Assembly (NCBI RefSeq): GCF_030867095.1
Contig: NC_081830.1
Coordinates: 38,192,781 to 38,256,780 of the forward strand
Direction: 5' to 3'
Length of the DNA: 64,000 nt
Source: Alligator mississippiensis
Taxonomy: Eukaryota > Chordata > Crocodylia > Alligatoridae
Both the position numbers and the translations under genes were made by a program. Of this stretch, positions 1-12,189 are shown piece after piece (position 1 is the first letter of the stretch; the number at the start of each line of letters is the position of its first letter). A model generated the notes under the pieces. That model was not told where the DNA came from. It saw only the letters and a program-made list of their open reading frames with translations, and did not search any database.

Positions 1-333
1 ACCAGTATTGTTTGTTCTGCTGTTTGTGTTTTACATTTTGGTTAACCCTGTCTTTTGTCAACTGGATGAATATGTCTATGATTGTAAGTATCTAACCTTT
101 ATTGAATCCTCCCCCTTCGGGGCATTGTAGTGTCCCCTATACCCCCCTGGTTTCTACTGGTTATGTTCCCAGTATTGTTCCCTCCATTAAAAGGTATATG
201 GTTAAGTCCCCATTGGTGGTCTGGCTCTGCTGTATAGGGGGAAGAGTCCCTACACCTCCCACAGCGTTTGTGTACCTGCTTTAATCCCTTCAATTGGTGA
301 GGGGGTACCTCTTGGAGTACCACCCGGGTTACA
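1..333 (+). mobile_element. LTR fragment (3' part), homologous to the solo LTR at 31640-32649
   Basis: Seen: this stretch aligns over about 300 bases to the reverse complement of 31640-31939. Shared blocks include the ATTAAAAG-TATATGG segment, TAAGTCCCC, GGTGGTCTGGCTCTGC, CTCCCACAGCG and the end GGGTTACA. The element ends at base 333 and runs off the left edge, so only the R/U5-like part is here. ATTAAA near 187 could be its polyadenylation signal. The bases after 333 do not look like a tRNA primer-binding site, so a 3' LTR or solo LTR is more likely than a 5' LTR. Inferred: endogenous retrovirus or other LTR retrotransposon. No coding sequence is visible. Confidence 0.72.
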
Positions 334-1030
334 CCTATAAGTACATCAAAGTATAGAAGGGAAAGAGAAGTTGAACGCATGATTCCTAGAAGGGTTCCAC
401 TTGAGGTTCCTGTTCCTGTTCTTTTAGGAACGAATTGGCTTATTTACTGCTTACTTTCCTTCCATGCATCCCACATGTTACCATAGCTGGATAATATAGA
501 GAGGGAGGGAGGTTCATGTAGCTTAAGTTAATTGAGGATAAACCTTACCGTCTCCCCAAAAAGAGGTATAGATACATTCTAAATTTCCCAAAGTAGAAGA
601 TGGATGGTCACTCAAAAGCTGAAATCAGAACTCTCAGTGCCATACTGGAAATATAGGTAAGATGTCTTCCCATGGCATTTCCAACCTGTATGGTGTCCCC
701 TTACACTCTTGTGGTGTTTTACACCAAATCAGTGCCACAGTTGAGTTGCAAAAGGGATGTGACTGATCTAGCAACACTGGGAGGAGAAACAGTTTGTGCC
801 TGGCAATTAGATCTCCCCAACACACACTGTACTATGGGGTCCCTTTTCAACACCTGCTATAGACAAATGAACCAAGTGGGTTGGGGACTCTCAAAGGTCC
901 CCCTGAAGTGAATGAAAATAATAATTCAACAGTGCCCTGTAGATGTTCTGGCTGCTTTAATATTACCTTGCTGTAAAATGGAATCTTTCTTTTGTAGCTC
1001 TCAAAGGGCTGCTCATAGGATGCATCCTCC
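334..1030. other. KIF1A intron sequence, no recognised element
   Basis: No exon, RNA gene or clear repeat was recognised. If the KIF1A model is right, this lies in the intron after the first coding exon. Short open frames here have no family signature and are treated as chance. Confidence 0.5.
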
Positions 1031-1170
1031 TACACATAGGGAAACTGATGCAGATGGGGCAAACTGCTTTGTCAAAGTCACACAGCAGGATAGGAGTGGA
1101 GCTGGAAACAGAATCCCAGGTACCTAGAGTCCCATGCCCAGGTTCTGTCCACAAGGCCGTTCTATCCCTC
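1031..1170 (-). mobile_element. MIR SINE fragment, antisense
   Basis: Seen in antisense order: AGGGAAACTGATGCAGATGGG, then CAAAGTCACACAGCAGGAT, then a degenerate CCCAGGT tRNA-related end. This is the order of an antisense MIR core and tRNA head. Diverged, with no visible target-site duplication, consistent with old MIR copies. Exact edges are uncertain. Confidence 0.62.
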
Positions 1171-2163
1171 ATGCAGTGGTTTGCTGTCATTGCAAAGCCC
1201 TTCTGTCATCACAAACTCAGTGCACATAACACTGACCTCCTCAACAGCCAGACAGGTCCCTAAATAGAAATAATAATCTGCAACACACCAGCTGACCAGC
1301 CAAAAACCAGCCACGTACAGAACAGATATGCCAGAGAGTAGAGAGATGCCAAGAAATCCACCAGGGATTTCACTACTGTTACCAGTTTAACTTGGAGGGC
1401 ATTTAGATACTATAATAATCTGCACCAATAAAGAATCCCAATGGAGAGAGAGAGAGAAAAAAAAAGAGAATGTTCCTACTATGAGCTACAGGTCCAAGTC
1501 TCCACTGCTTTGCCCTTTGTGAAACCATGCAAGCCCCATGTCCAGGGAAGGCAAGGAGTATAAAAGGCTGGGAGATCAGCTCCTTCACCTCAATGGCAAT
1601 GTTCACAATCAGCTTGCCCAGACTGTAACTGGCCGTGCTCTGTACAAAACAGTGGGCAAGCAGACTCCATATCTGGAATGGAAAGCTCAGTCTTGCCAAA
1701 TTTTGTAATTACCCTTCCAAGCATCCCTTATGTAATTGCATTTTTTCATTTCTCAGCTCCTGGAGTCCTGTGATTGTGTAAACATCTCAGCTTTTACTTA
1801 AACAAAACAAAACAAAAACAACAACAAGTTTCTGCCTCTCATGATTATGTAGAATAGCTTGGAATCATGACCTGAGTGTACCCAGGTGGTTCAAAAAACA
1901 GAAGACTAATAAAAAGAACTTCAGGGTGTGTGTTTCTTTAAAAAAACCCCAATTCATGATTCTTTATGGACTGACTCAAGATTTTTGAACACAGGGGGAT
2001 GGCTATAACAGAAGCTGCAGGGGAGTAAGGGTCCTGCCCAAACTGTGTTCTCATCTGCAAGCCATTGGCATCAAATGTCCCAGCAGAAATCTGGTTCTAA
2101 ATCACCTCCCTCCTGCAGCCAGGGGCCAAGTCCCAACATTGCTTGCTGTTGGGGCCAAGGGTG
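1171..2163. other. KIF1A: KIF1A intron 3' of the first coding exon
   Basis: This stretch directly follows the splice donor of the KIF1A exon on the minus strand. It holds a GA-rich simple run at about 1444-1470 and an A-rich run near 1800-1828. No second KIF1A exon is visible: the next conserved motor-domain segment was not found in any frame, so it lies left of the window. Confidence 0.6.
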
Positions 2164-2166
2164 TTA

Positions 2167-2362
<196 letters not shown>

Positions 2363-3964
2363 AAATTAAGAAAGTCTCACCAATGGCTCTCTGGGCTCTA
2401 CAAGGCATTGCTTGAGGGCAGTTATCTGTAGGGGTCCCTGAGACACTGACTCAGTCAATTCTGCACAGTACCAGCCTCCCTCTGCTGTCAGCAGAAGCTC
2501 CCAACATGCAAGGTCTTACTTTGCCTGCCAGACTGGGCAAAAAACATGTTTCTTGTTTTAGGAGCTGAACTGAAACATTGGGGGTGGAAATGGTTCAGCT
2601 CAAAACAAAACACAAAGTAAAAGAACCCCCAGAAAACCTTGTCTGGGGTCAACCTGAAATGAAATGGTGCAGATTTTTTGAGAACTCTTGGATTTAGTTT
2701 TTTTTCCTCAAGTAAAATTCAGGTAATTTTCTTAACCAAACCAAAAAAAAATCTGCTTTCAACCTAAAGTTGCAAAGTTTAATTTAAAAAATGAAACCTT
2801 TCAGCATTTCTGGGGAAGAAAAAAATCATTTCCTTCAGAAGATGCTGAAATTAAGTAATGTCTTAACCTGTTCAAGATTCCCCTCCATTTTTTTTAAAGC
2901 CTAAGTTATATGCCGTGTGCAGCAAGGACAAACAAACCTCTTCAGTACCTGTTATGTACCACATCTTTGTAAATATACTATTCATTGAAAAAAAAAATTG
3001 TTCTCATTGCATCGGATCTGGGAATCTCCCCACATCCCTGCTGTGAGGTATGAGGCCCAGTCACAGGCAGGCGGCCAAAGGCTTTCTTGGCCACCAGGGA
3101 GTCTGCACTACCTTCTAGGAGTCACTGGGGTTAGATCAGAATAGCATGCTATCAACAGCAAAGCTGGGCTCAGGGTGAGATGGGGCACGAAAGCACCTGT
3201 CTGGAAATGTTCTCTCGGCTCCACTCTCCCTGCTCCATGCGAGTTGCTATGATAGTGGCCACTGCACTGAGATTGGAGTGCCTGTGGGCTAGGATCCCAT
3301 TACACCTGCCCACACATGAGCTGTATCTTCAATCATGAAAAAGATGCATCCTTTGCTCAAATTAAGTAGGTCAAAGAAAGTCCTGGGGAAGACAAGGGAG
3401 CCTGTCACAGGCTGATTTAATGCCAGTGGGAGTACCTCAAGAAACACCTCCCCATCATTGCCTCATCAAGGGTCACCACTCCGTGGAGGAGGGAGAGAAG
3501 GTGGTGAGGCAGCGAGAGAGGTAAGTTGCCTTCCTAGCTTGGGCTACCAAGGTCTTGCAGTCTCCTTGGACCCCTTCCATGCTGCTCCAGAGACCGAGGG
3601 TCTGCTTTGCCACTCTCAGACTGGTTTAACTCATGTGTAACTCCGCCAGGTCATCTCCTGATTTGCACTATGGGAAAGGAGACTCATACCCAGAAAGCAT
3701 GCTGCTTAAGAGCCTTCTTCACCTTCCCTCAGCCAGCACTTTGATCTTCTCTCACACCAGTGCTAATCAGAGGCAAGCAGAGTTATACCAGAGTAAAACC
3801 TGTGGGAATTGGGAAGCAGGCCCAAGATGTTGCTTTTCCTATGAGGCACTGCTACTACCCCATAAGTATCTCTTCATGTGCTCACACCAGGCAGCAGACA
3901 CCTGTCAGAGCACAAGCACATGCCAGAAATAGAGCTATTTGCCCCCTGCAAAGCAAAGCGCATA
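2363..3964. other. KIF1A upstream intron with A/T-rich degenerate repeat
   Basis: Non-coding. Bases 2560-2880 are A/T-rich with runs of A or T and short GAAA/TTTC palindromes, resembling the A/T-rich blocks at 6180-6860 and 15100-15900. This looks like a diverged interspersed repeat, but I cannot name the family. The rest shows no recognised element. Confidence 0.4.
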
Positions 3965-4489
3965 CAGGCAGTGCTCAACTTACAACGTTTCAAGTTACAA
4001 CATTTTGCACTTACAAGGTTTATAAATTGACACCCTGTTTCAACTTTCTGACATTAGTTTCGACTTTACAACACTTGATCCGATGCCACGCCACACCAGC
4101 GAACAAGTTCCCTGCATCGCCCATCTCCTGCCTGTCCAAACTTCCTTGGACACTTTCTTTAAGAAAGCAGCCAAGACTCCTGAGAAGACTTGAGTCAACA
4201 ATCCTTCAAAAAAGTCCAGCCAAGTCACCTCAAAGAAGTTCTTCTATATCAATATGATTGCTATTTACAATATAAATACATTAATGTAGCTATATTACTC
4301 ATCTATAATCGATTGAGTACAAAACTCTGGGTTATTTTTGGTGAAAATAGAGTATCAGGCCTGGGTTCAGGAACCAACCCCCCGTTTATAACCTTGTTTC
4401 CTATGGGAAAATCGGTTCCAAGTTGCAACATTTAGACTTAAGACGTGGTTTTCAGGAACCAATTGTGTCGTAAGACTGAGGACTGCCTG
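3965..4489 (+). mobile_element. Tigger-like (Tc1/mariner superfamily) non-autonomous element, copy 1
   Basis: Seen: flanked by TA at 3963-3964 and 4490-4491. It begins CAGGCAGTGCTCAACTTACA and ends with the imperfect inverted complement (GACTGAGGACTGCCTG). Internal sequence matches copy 2 at 44234-44836 throughout. A remnant reading TFFKKAAKTPEKT, followed by a stop, matches the C-terminal transposase remnant of copy 2. Known: TA target duplication and CAGG termini are typical of pogo/Tigger elements. It is too short to encode a transposase, so it must have been moved in trans. It sits in the upstream intron of KIF1A. Confidence 0.8.
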
Positions 4490-4491
4490 TA

Positions 4492-6180
4492 CTTCCAACC
4501 CAGGCTGTCCCATCATCATGCTGTGCCAGGGCTCTGCGAAGGCTGGGAAAGCAGAATTTGGATGAGGAGGACAGTGAGAGATAAAATTTATTTTGATTAG
4601 GTGGGAGGTGAAAAGATGCGTCTTCATCCACAAGCACTATCATTTGACTCTTGTTCAGATCCCATGAAAGGGAGTAAGTCATCCCAAGGGCTTCAACTGG
4701 TGGCATGGTGTGTTAATGGATGAAAGTCTCCAGGAGGGATTTCATAGCTCCATGTGGTTTTATCCTCCAACCCTTTGTCCACCCTAAATCTGTTCGGCTT
4801 CTCTCTGTCTTCGTGCAGGGTGAGGGTACAAAGCACATTCTCATCAGAAACACCACTGTGTTTCACTAAGGCTTTTGCACTAGTTGTGCACTGAACCCAC
4901 AGGATACAGCCCCATCCTCCACAAAGTAAGAGCCAATTTGAGGACCAGCCTGTACTGCAGCAAGGCTCAGCAATGTGCATCTTGTTATTCACAGCTCTTG
5001 ATTCCTCAGAGGTTTCACTCCCTAATTGGATTGTTACTGACAAAAAAGAAGATTTTACTATTGTCAGCAGAACGTGTGCAGCAGAGCCGTGGCAGTGAGA
5101 AACGGGAGCTGATTTCCATTCTGCCTGCTGCATGATTGATAAGACTGATGGCAGCGTCCTCATCCCCAAACCGCTACTCTGGGCGCCTGAGGGAGCAGAA
5201 CAGGTACGTTTGCTTTTCAGGTGCCAGGTTCAGCTCTCAGCAAAACAGCCCTTGGGTTGATTTAAAACCAACCACATCTGGCCACAGGGGTTAGAAATAA
5301 CTCAGAGCATCAAAATGTCATTCCTTCTGGGTGTAATTGTGTTGTTTGGCTGTGTGGATTGGGCTTTGGCCTTGCAAGCAGAAGAGCCTGGCCAGGAACC
5401 TGCTGTGAGACCTCTTTACTTCTACCCCTTGGGGAAAGCAAGACGATCCTGACCCAAGAGGACACCGAGCCTCGGACCTCTGGCATCCAGGAAGAAGATC
5501 CTTTCGGAAAACTAATGCACCTCTTTACCCTAGTGGTGCTTCCCACCCAGGGCCCCACCCTGGGTGCCCCCTTTTCCTCTCATTTGCCCTTTGGCCTTTT
5601 CTCTCCTTCCATTGCATGGCTTCCTCTTCTTTCTTCCCCCTGCGCTGCCCTTCCCCCTTCTGCCCAGAGCTCTCAAGCCTGTGCTCAGCACTGGCTACTC
5701 TTTGAGGCAGTGCACGTGGACAGACCTGGGCTGGGAGAGGGCAGCCAACGTGGAGTGGGAGAAACAAGCTCCTAAACTGTCAACAGCTCAACTACTGCAC
5801 TCGGTGTTACTGCCCCTGCCACTGTACTCCCAAGGCCAACTTGTCCTCAACCTACATGCCCCTAAATGGATGTAGCCACGCATCCTGCTTCAGTCCCTGA
5901 AAACGTTATAGGTGGATGGATCCACCTTCTCCTTGCCACTTTTTTGCAATTTAATTGTGAGCCTCGGATGGCCACAAGTTTATAAATAGATGCATTAATG
6001 GATTTTTTGGAACTCAAACTGAGCAGGATAGGATCATACTTAGCAGATTTAGGCACCTAATTGATCCAACAATACCATCCACGCCAGGACAGTCAACAGC
6101 TGAGGGCGAGAGGAGCAGCAGTCGTTAACTTTCCATCTGACCCACCCCAGGGCAGACTGTCCTTCCCTAGGGGAACTGTG
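4492..6180. other. Intronic sequence, no recognised element; one 158-codon open frame
   Basis: No repeat family was recognised. A minus-strand frame of 158 codons (4693-5169) is open in the same orientation as KIF1A. It has no family motif, and in a composition with many short open frames it is most likely chance. A pyrimidine-rich stretch lies at about 5565-5665. Confidence 0.4.
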
Positions 6181-6860
6181 AGAATCTTCTGGAAAAAGAA
6201 GATAATCTTTCATTTCACTGGAAATTTTCCAGGAATTTTCTTATTTAAGTTTTCATTGAGACTTTTTTAAATTAAAAAATCACCAGATTATTTCTAAAAA
6301 CCTTTGGTTGGGGGGAAAACTCCACATTCTTGCTGTTTTTAATGTATGTCTACACAGGGGCGTAACGTCATCGCTGAGCACCTGGGGTAGCTACCCCACA
6401 GGGACAATAGCAACTGCTGGTTGCTGCTTCTAGTGCTGGTGCAGTAGCAGCCATTTTTTCCCCACCCTGTGCTCAAATCAGCACCCAGGGCAGCCACCTT
6501 GGTCACCCTGCCCAACTTATGCCAATGTTTCTACTGGAGGAAAAGGAGGGAAGCCGCTTAAAAAAAATAAAGCAGACTTATTTATCCCTCCAACACACCT
6601 TTTTTTCTCCCCTGGAAAATGAAAACCCAAAGAATCTGCAGAAAATGGTCTTAGAAAAATGTAACAAAAAGGGGAGGGGAAATTCACAAAATAGAAAAAA
6701 GCACTGGGAAAAATGAAAAACTTGGAGCAACATGAACATTTTTCAAAAAATGTTGTGGTAAAAGAAAAGGGTATGTTCTGTCCAAGAATCACATTACAAT
6801 GGAAATTTTTCAACCAGCTGTATTCATCGCATCATTGTGAACAAAATCTTTATAAGGAAA
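6181..6860. repeat. A/T-rich degenerate repeat block
   Basis: Bases 6181-6310 and about 6540-6860 are A/T-rich with palindromic words such as CTGGAAATTTTCCAG and TTTTTCAAAAAATG. The texture is the same as at 2560-2880 and 15100-15900, which suggests old copies of one family. Between them (6350-6510) is a GC-richer segment starting ACACAGGGGCGTAACG. I cannot name the family. Confidence 0.4.
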
Positions 6861-6977
6861 GAGGGAGTATTTGAAGAGGTACAGCCCATTTCAAAATTAA
6901 AGGGGTATCACTCACAAAAGTAAAAAATCAATTTTAGATCGGCACTGCAAAAAATATTCTCACCAGCACCAAGTCTA

Positions 6978-7144
6978 GGCCATGATTCAGGAAAGCAATT
7001 AAGCACCAATTTAACTTTAGTATTAGTAGGTTCCAATCATGTCCTTAAATCCCATTTATTTAAAAGTTCAGGCATGCGTTTCTGTACTTTCCTGAATGGG
7101 AAGGAATTTAAGTATGTACTTAATTACAGTCCTGAATCAGGGCC
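6978..7144. repeat. Palindromic MITE-like repeat
   Basis: The left end GGCCATGATTCAGGAAAGCA and right end TCCTGAATCAGGGCC are inverted complements, and the interior has TTAAGCA / TACTTAA pairs. Known: palindromic repeats beginning GGCC-TGATTCAGGAAAGCA-TTAAGCA are common in bird, turtle and crocodilian DNA. No coding capacity. It could form a long hairpin when transcribed. Confidence 0.55.
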
Positions 7145-7964
7145 CTGGCGAGCACAACTACGTTTTCAAACATGCTTCAGTCATTTCTATTTTGCTGATT
7201 TCTTTCTTGGAAAAAAAAAATGTTAAGTTCCATGCCAAAAAAGTGATTTTTCTGCAAAATGACAAAACATAATCTTGGACCATATCAGCAAATTTTCAAA
7301 AAGCCATCTGCTTCCGCTTACAAATACTGAAATACGGTTGCTTAGGATGGCTCTATTTTGGGCAGAGAGCTAGCAATTTAAATTATGGAAGAGCTTAATC
7401 ATTTCTTTAAAAGTTAAACAAATTCTACAAGGCACTTGACAACTGCCAGTTTCAAAAACTTTTTTTTTCTGGCTCCTGTATTTCCAAAATATCTGTGTTT
7501 TGCAAATTAAATATCAAAGGTGTTTTGTCTGTGACTAGGCAAGCAAGCACACTGATTTATTAAAAAAAGATCAGTAACACTTTAAAGTGAATCTGTAGTG
7601 ATTCTTAATAAGTAAAGTTAATTCCTGCTTTTTAGACACAACAAACCATCTTAGTGATATCATAGCCCACAATTATCAGCAAGGGCTGACAGATTCCTAT
7701 CTTCATCAATGTAATTGTTCCAGCCTACTGCATTGATTTTCCATCTGGACACATGTACATCTGGAACTGCTTCAAAAGGGCAGCAGCTGTTACATTCTAA
7801 TTGTTACATGTGGACAATCCAGGAGCTATGCAAATATGGCAAAACCACTCCTGCTTTAATCCTGGATAAAGCAGTCATAAAGTTGGAGCAGTTTTGCTAC
7901 TCTCAGGCATTTCTTGGATCATCATGGCTGCCATAATACTCTAACCCTACTATTGCTACCCTTA
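7145..7964. other. Intronic sequence, nothing recognised
   Basis: A/T-rich non-coding DNA with short A and T runs. No gene, RNA gene or recognisable repeat boundary was seen. Confidence 0.4.
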
Positions 7965-8060
7965 GGCATCTATATAGTCCTCACATCCATAGTACTCAAG
8001 CACCACACAGTCTTTCCTATATTTATCCTCACAAGAGCTAGAGGAATTGCCAGACCGTAT
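7965..8060 (-). mobile_element. CORE-SINE (MIR-like) fragment, antisense
   Basis: The segment CATCCATAGTACTCAAGCACC followed by TTTATCCTCACAAGAGC matches the antisense core/3' half of MIR-like SINEs (TAATCCTCACAACAACCC in the consensus). Diverged and partial; edges are approximate. Confidence 0.5.
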
Positions 8061-8649
8061 CAGTCCTGAGGTCCATGTAGCCCTGCATCTCTTCTCTGAG
8101 ATGAAGACACAACACATTTACTACAGAATAATTTGACTTTACTCCATATTAAAAGTTGGAATGTACACCAAATACAAAGCCAGTGAAGGTCCATTCTACT
8201 GAAGTGTAAAGTTACCCTTCGGAAAGTCAGGAGTAACTATGCATCGGTGTACATTACACCAGTGGATATTTTGTGTATGCTCCCTTCTCATCAAGTTCAC
8301 CTGAGGGTAGCATTAGCTCCCTGAAAAATCAGCTCCCTCACCACCCACTGGCTACACATTGCAATAGCACTTGTTGAAGGACAGTACATTATCCATGAAG
8401 TAAAGTCCAGGGTAAACTTAGTAATCATATCATGTATCCACACCAGGCAGTTACCAGCTCCAGCTTCTTCAGGGGAAGATATAGGGACTCCACAGCATAT
8501 AAGGTCATCCACCCTTCGCTTAGGTCTCATTCTGATTCCTACTATTTAGATATGATCTTAAACCTCGAAACACAAGTTTGACTATCCCTTCCTTAGCTTT
8601 TGGTACCAGTAGTTATGATAACTCTGTATTAAGGAAACTCTCTTGTACA

Positions 8650-8715
8650 TTAGGCAAGTACCATTATTCCTACTGGACAGATGGGGAATTGAGTCACAGA
8701 GAAACCAAGGCCTGT
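8650..8715 (-). mobile_element. MIR core fragment, antisense
   Basis: The sequence TACTGGACAGATGGGGAATT-GAGTCACAGAG is the antisense MIR core (TTTACAGATGAGGAAACTGAGGCACAGAG). It could belong to the same original insertion as 7965-8060 if that copy was split, but the gap is too long to be sure. Confidence 0.55.
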
Positions 8716-11700
8716 GTCATTTATAACTTGCCACCACAGGCTTATCATCATCTGAACAAGAAACAATGTACCAAGTAACCTCATTTCTAGCCTTGTAAAT
8801 AATGGCCATGTTTGAACACATAGACAACGCATACTGAAATTCCAGGCTAGGGCTCAAAATCTGGGTCAGTCCTTGCAGGACAAAACAGGCAGACACCTGC
8901 CAAACAGTGTAGCTGGGGGGTCTTCTTCAATCAGTACCATTCATTTCTATCCTTACGTGAGGTGGGAGAGGTGTAGCCAGAAAACACTGTACTCCCAGAG
9001 GAAGAGGGAGATTCCAGCTGGGGTAATCCACTGCACCCCTTAGGCTGCTTTCAGTTACAACAGACTGGATCAGAGCAGGGGAACAGAAAGGAAGCTTAAG
9101 GCTACATTTCCATCTTCCTCAACGCTACTATCAAACAGTCAAGCCATCTCCAATATTCTCTCATGGTCTCATATCCCAGAATCCTTTCTAAACAAATAAA
9201 AAAATAAGCAATACATAACCATCTAGAACACGGACAGTTGACTGAGCCACGCTGGGTAAAAGTGGAAATTTCCATCCCATGCTTGACAATTACTGCTGAA
9301 AAAAAGGCTAGAGACAGATGTGAAGTCACTGGATTGGTTCTGAATCTCTTAGGAGAATTGCCCTTCTTATCTGAAGAAAAATCTGTTTTCAGAAACTGGA
9401 AAGACCTTAGGCCCACCTCTGATGATGAATAAGTGTTTGCAGATTATGTGTATTTGTCTGTGTGAAGTAAAAATATTTGATCTGTGGAATGAATCAAACA
9501 GGAAGTCTGATATGTAAATGACTGATAATGTACCTTCTTGTCATCTAGTGATCTGACCTAGCACATGAATGAAAATGATTCAATCAAATCAATGCAGATG
9601 AGAAGGAAAACTGAAAATTAACCCAACTGTGCCAGAACCCTACTGGTTAAAAATGGATGTGTCTCCACTGAAATCAATGTGGTCTTCCATGTTATGTCCT
9701 CTGAGGCCTGGCCCATTGCTTCATGTACTCATAAGGCTCCTAAGTCAAAGTGGTTTTGGGTTTCAAACCCATGTGCAAAACAGAAGCAATGAACTGAAAG
9801 AAAAATAGTCATGAACACATGGCATTTATGCTCCCAAATCCTCATGCATCTCCTGTTTGCAACAGTCTTTAGGCCAAGAAAGGCAATATTCAGGTATTTC
9901 TGTTTAGGAAGAAGGGTAATATTTGCTGAGAATCATGAATATTGACCGTGGGTAGTGAGGCCAACATCACTAAACATCAGTTGGAAAATACTCAGCGGCT
10001 GAAGTTTCAGCTGAGCCTGGACTTTCAGCCACCTGCAGAAAACCCGTGAGGGTTGGCATGGATCTGCAGGAAAAGTATCCGGATTATAGAAAAGTTCTTA
10101 AGGCAGTGATTAATGTGTTTCTACCTATTCTTGATCCAGAATGAGAACAACTCAAAAGGTAGACATGAAGGAGCAAAGAAAGGAAGGTCAGGGGCTAGTG
10201 ACAAGCTGGGGTCAGAATTAAGGTGATGCAGGTGGCTGTAGCTCTGCATTTTTCACTTACTAATGTTTGGTTTTGTGTTTAACCCTAACCCCTGTCCTTT
10301 AGCCTTAAGTTACTGATATCTATTGTCCTCTAAACTTCATTCCCATCAGACAAGGGCTTTTTGTCTGAGGCATTCATTAGCCCGTATCATAGGTGTAATG
10401 GCCAATATGTTTGTGCTCTGGGTGGTGGTAGGGGCTGTGCCAGGGGCTGGGCTGGCTGCTTTGGTAGTTGTCATTCATGAACTCTCTCTAAATGGGTGCC
10501 CAGCCCTAGTGCCCCAGTTGCTCACCGCTCCTTACACTACTGGCTCATGTTTTGGCACTAAAAACAAAGGTTGAAACTAAGTGGGAGATTCTTTTACTAC
10601 CCAGCTGCACACAGCCCTGCGGGCCCCTCTGCAGGACATATCCGAGAGAGGGATTTACAGCTGACTCTCCTCAGTCTCTGCACTACAATTCCCTGCAGCA
10701 AGTCAATGGTGTTGCTATTGCCCTGCAGCTGCTTGGGGTCAGTTCTATTGAGGTAGTGGGCAGCTAATGGGTTTAATACACATTTCAGATACTGAGTCAC
10801 AATGCTAAGAGCAGCAGCTTTTAGCTCCGGGGGAGGAGGAAGGAAATGGCATTATTAAATTGCAGCGCTAATGAAGGCCTCAATTGTGACACAAGACGGG
10901 CAGGAGTAAGGCCAAGAATGGCTCAGTAAAATGCATCTGGAATTGATGTCCACAGAAAGCAGTTACAACTCAGTTCTCTCCCTTTGCTCATTGCAGACAC
11001 TGACTGCTATTGCTACCTCTGCTCTTCCATTTTACCTCTTCTAGACCCCAGTGCACTCTCATCAGTGCTAGCAATCTCACAACAGTAAACAGAACTGATA
11101 TTGCTACCAGCCAGTCTGCAGATACAGCCCTTTACATGAACTGTTATATATGAAGCCTGGTTTGAAGCCAGAACCACAGAAGTCAGGAGGTCTGGTCTGA
11201 GGATGCTGAAGTCTGAATTCAGCCCCAGATTGCCTGAGTGCCCTCTCAAGCCCCAGGTTTCTCCCTCTAATGCTGGTGTCATAGGCATCAAGTACATGGG
11301 GGCTTGAGAGCCCTGGCCCCCCTGGAGAAGAGGCTCCACCTGTTCCTAATTGGGTGGAACAGTCCTGAAATGGGAACACCGAGTCCTGGTCCTGGGATGC
11401 ATAACTCCAGGACAGCATTTGTCTCAAATTCCCAGTGTCATGCAGGAATCTGTGTTTTCCATTCACCGTGGAAAAACATGGGAAATGGTGGGTTTCCCCT
11501 TATAGGCTGGTAGAGTTCCTGCCTGCAAAGGGCTGCAGGGAATGGGACACAGGGGGTGCTATGTGCATCTGTGAGCATACATACATGCACGTGGCCAGGA
11601 AAACAGCCCTAGGCAGCAGTAGGGGCTCTCCCAGCTGCCTGCAGGTAAGTCAGGGGGAGAGGTAAGGGGGCAGATTGAGGCCCTCATGGTAAGAGAGGGA

Positions 11701-12169
11701 GTGCAGGGGCTGGGCCTGGGGGCAATGCTTCATCTGTGCATGGGGCCCAAGGTTGAGGCGGGGAGCAGGACAGAGCCATGGGCAGCTCATTAAGGGGACA
11801 TCGAGGGGTGCTGGCTCCCTGCTGCTGCGCTCACTTCCAGGAAGGGGGGCATGCACCCCCCAGATTTGCGTGAAGGGCTGGGGCACATGTGAGCTGGCCA
11901 CTGTGGGCTCAGGACTCCCTGCCCTGCTACGCTCCACCTGGGAGCCCCACACTAGTTGCACCACCATGGCAAGACACCCCCTGCCTACCCAGCAGCAGCA
12001 GAGGCAGTGGCATGGAGTTGTGCCCCCCACTGCTGCCAGGCAAGCAGAGGGCACATCACCATGGCAGCATGGCTGGCACGGGGCTCCTGGCAGGAGGGCA
12101 GCAGGGCAGAAGCCCTGAGCTGACTCACTTCACTGGGAGAAACACATGTCACCTCTTGTCCTGATTCTG
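8716..12169. other. Intronic sequence, mostly unassigned
   Basis: No exon or RNA gene was recognised. Bases 10840-10900 contain clustered homeodomain-like words (ATTATTAAATTG, GCTAATGA, CAATTGTG) in an otherwise unremarkable stretch and could be a conserved non-coding element; only an alignment can show this. Bases 11650-12120 are GC-richer with several open frames on both strands, attributed to composition. Confidence 0.4.
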
Positions 12170-12189
12170 TTGGTGCAGGACAAGCAGCA

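Noticed and set aside
4693..5169. 158-codon minus-strand open frame in the same direction as KIF1A
   Set aside because: No recognisable domain and no KIF1A isoform known to me with such a segment; kept only as a note.
11753..12164. Overlapping open frames of 90-134 codons on both strands
   Set aside because: GC-rich sequence leading into a minisatellite; open frames on both strands at once point to composition, not coding.
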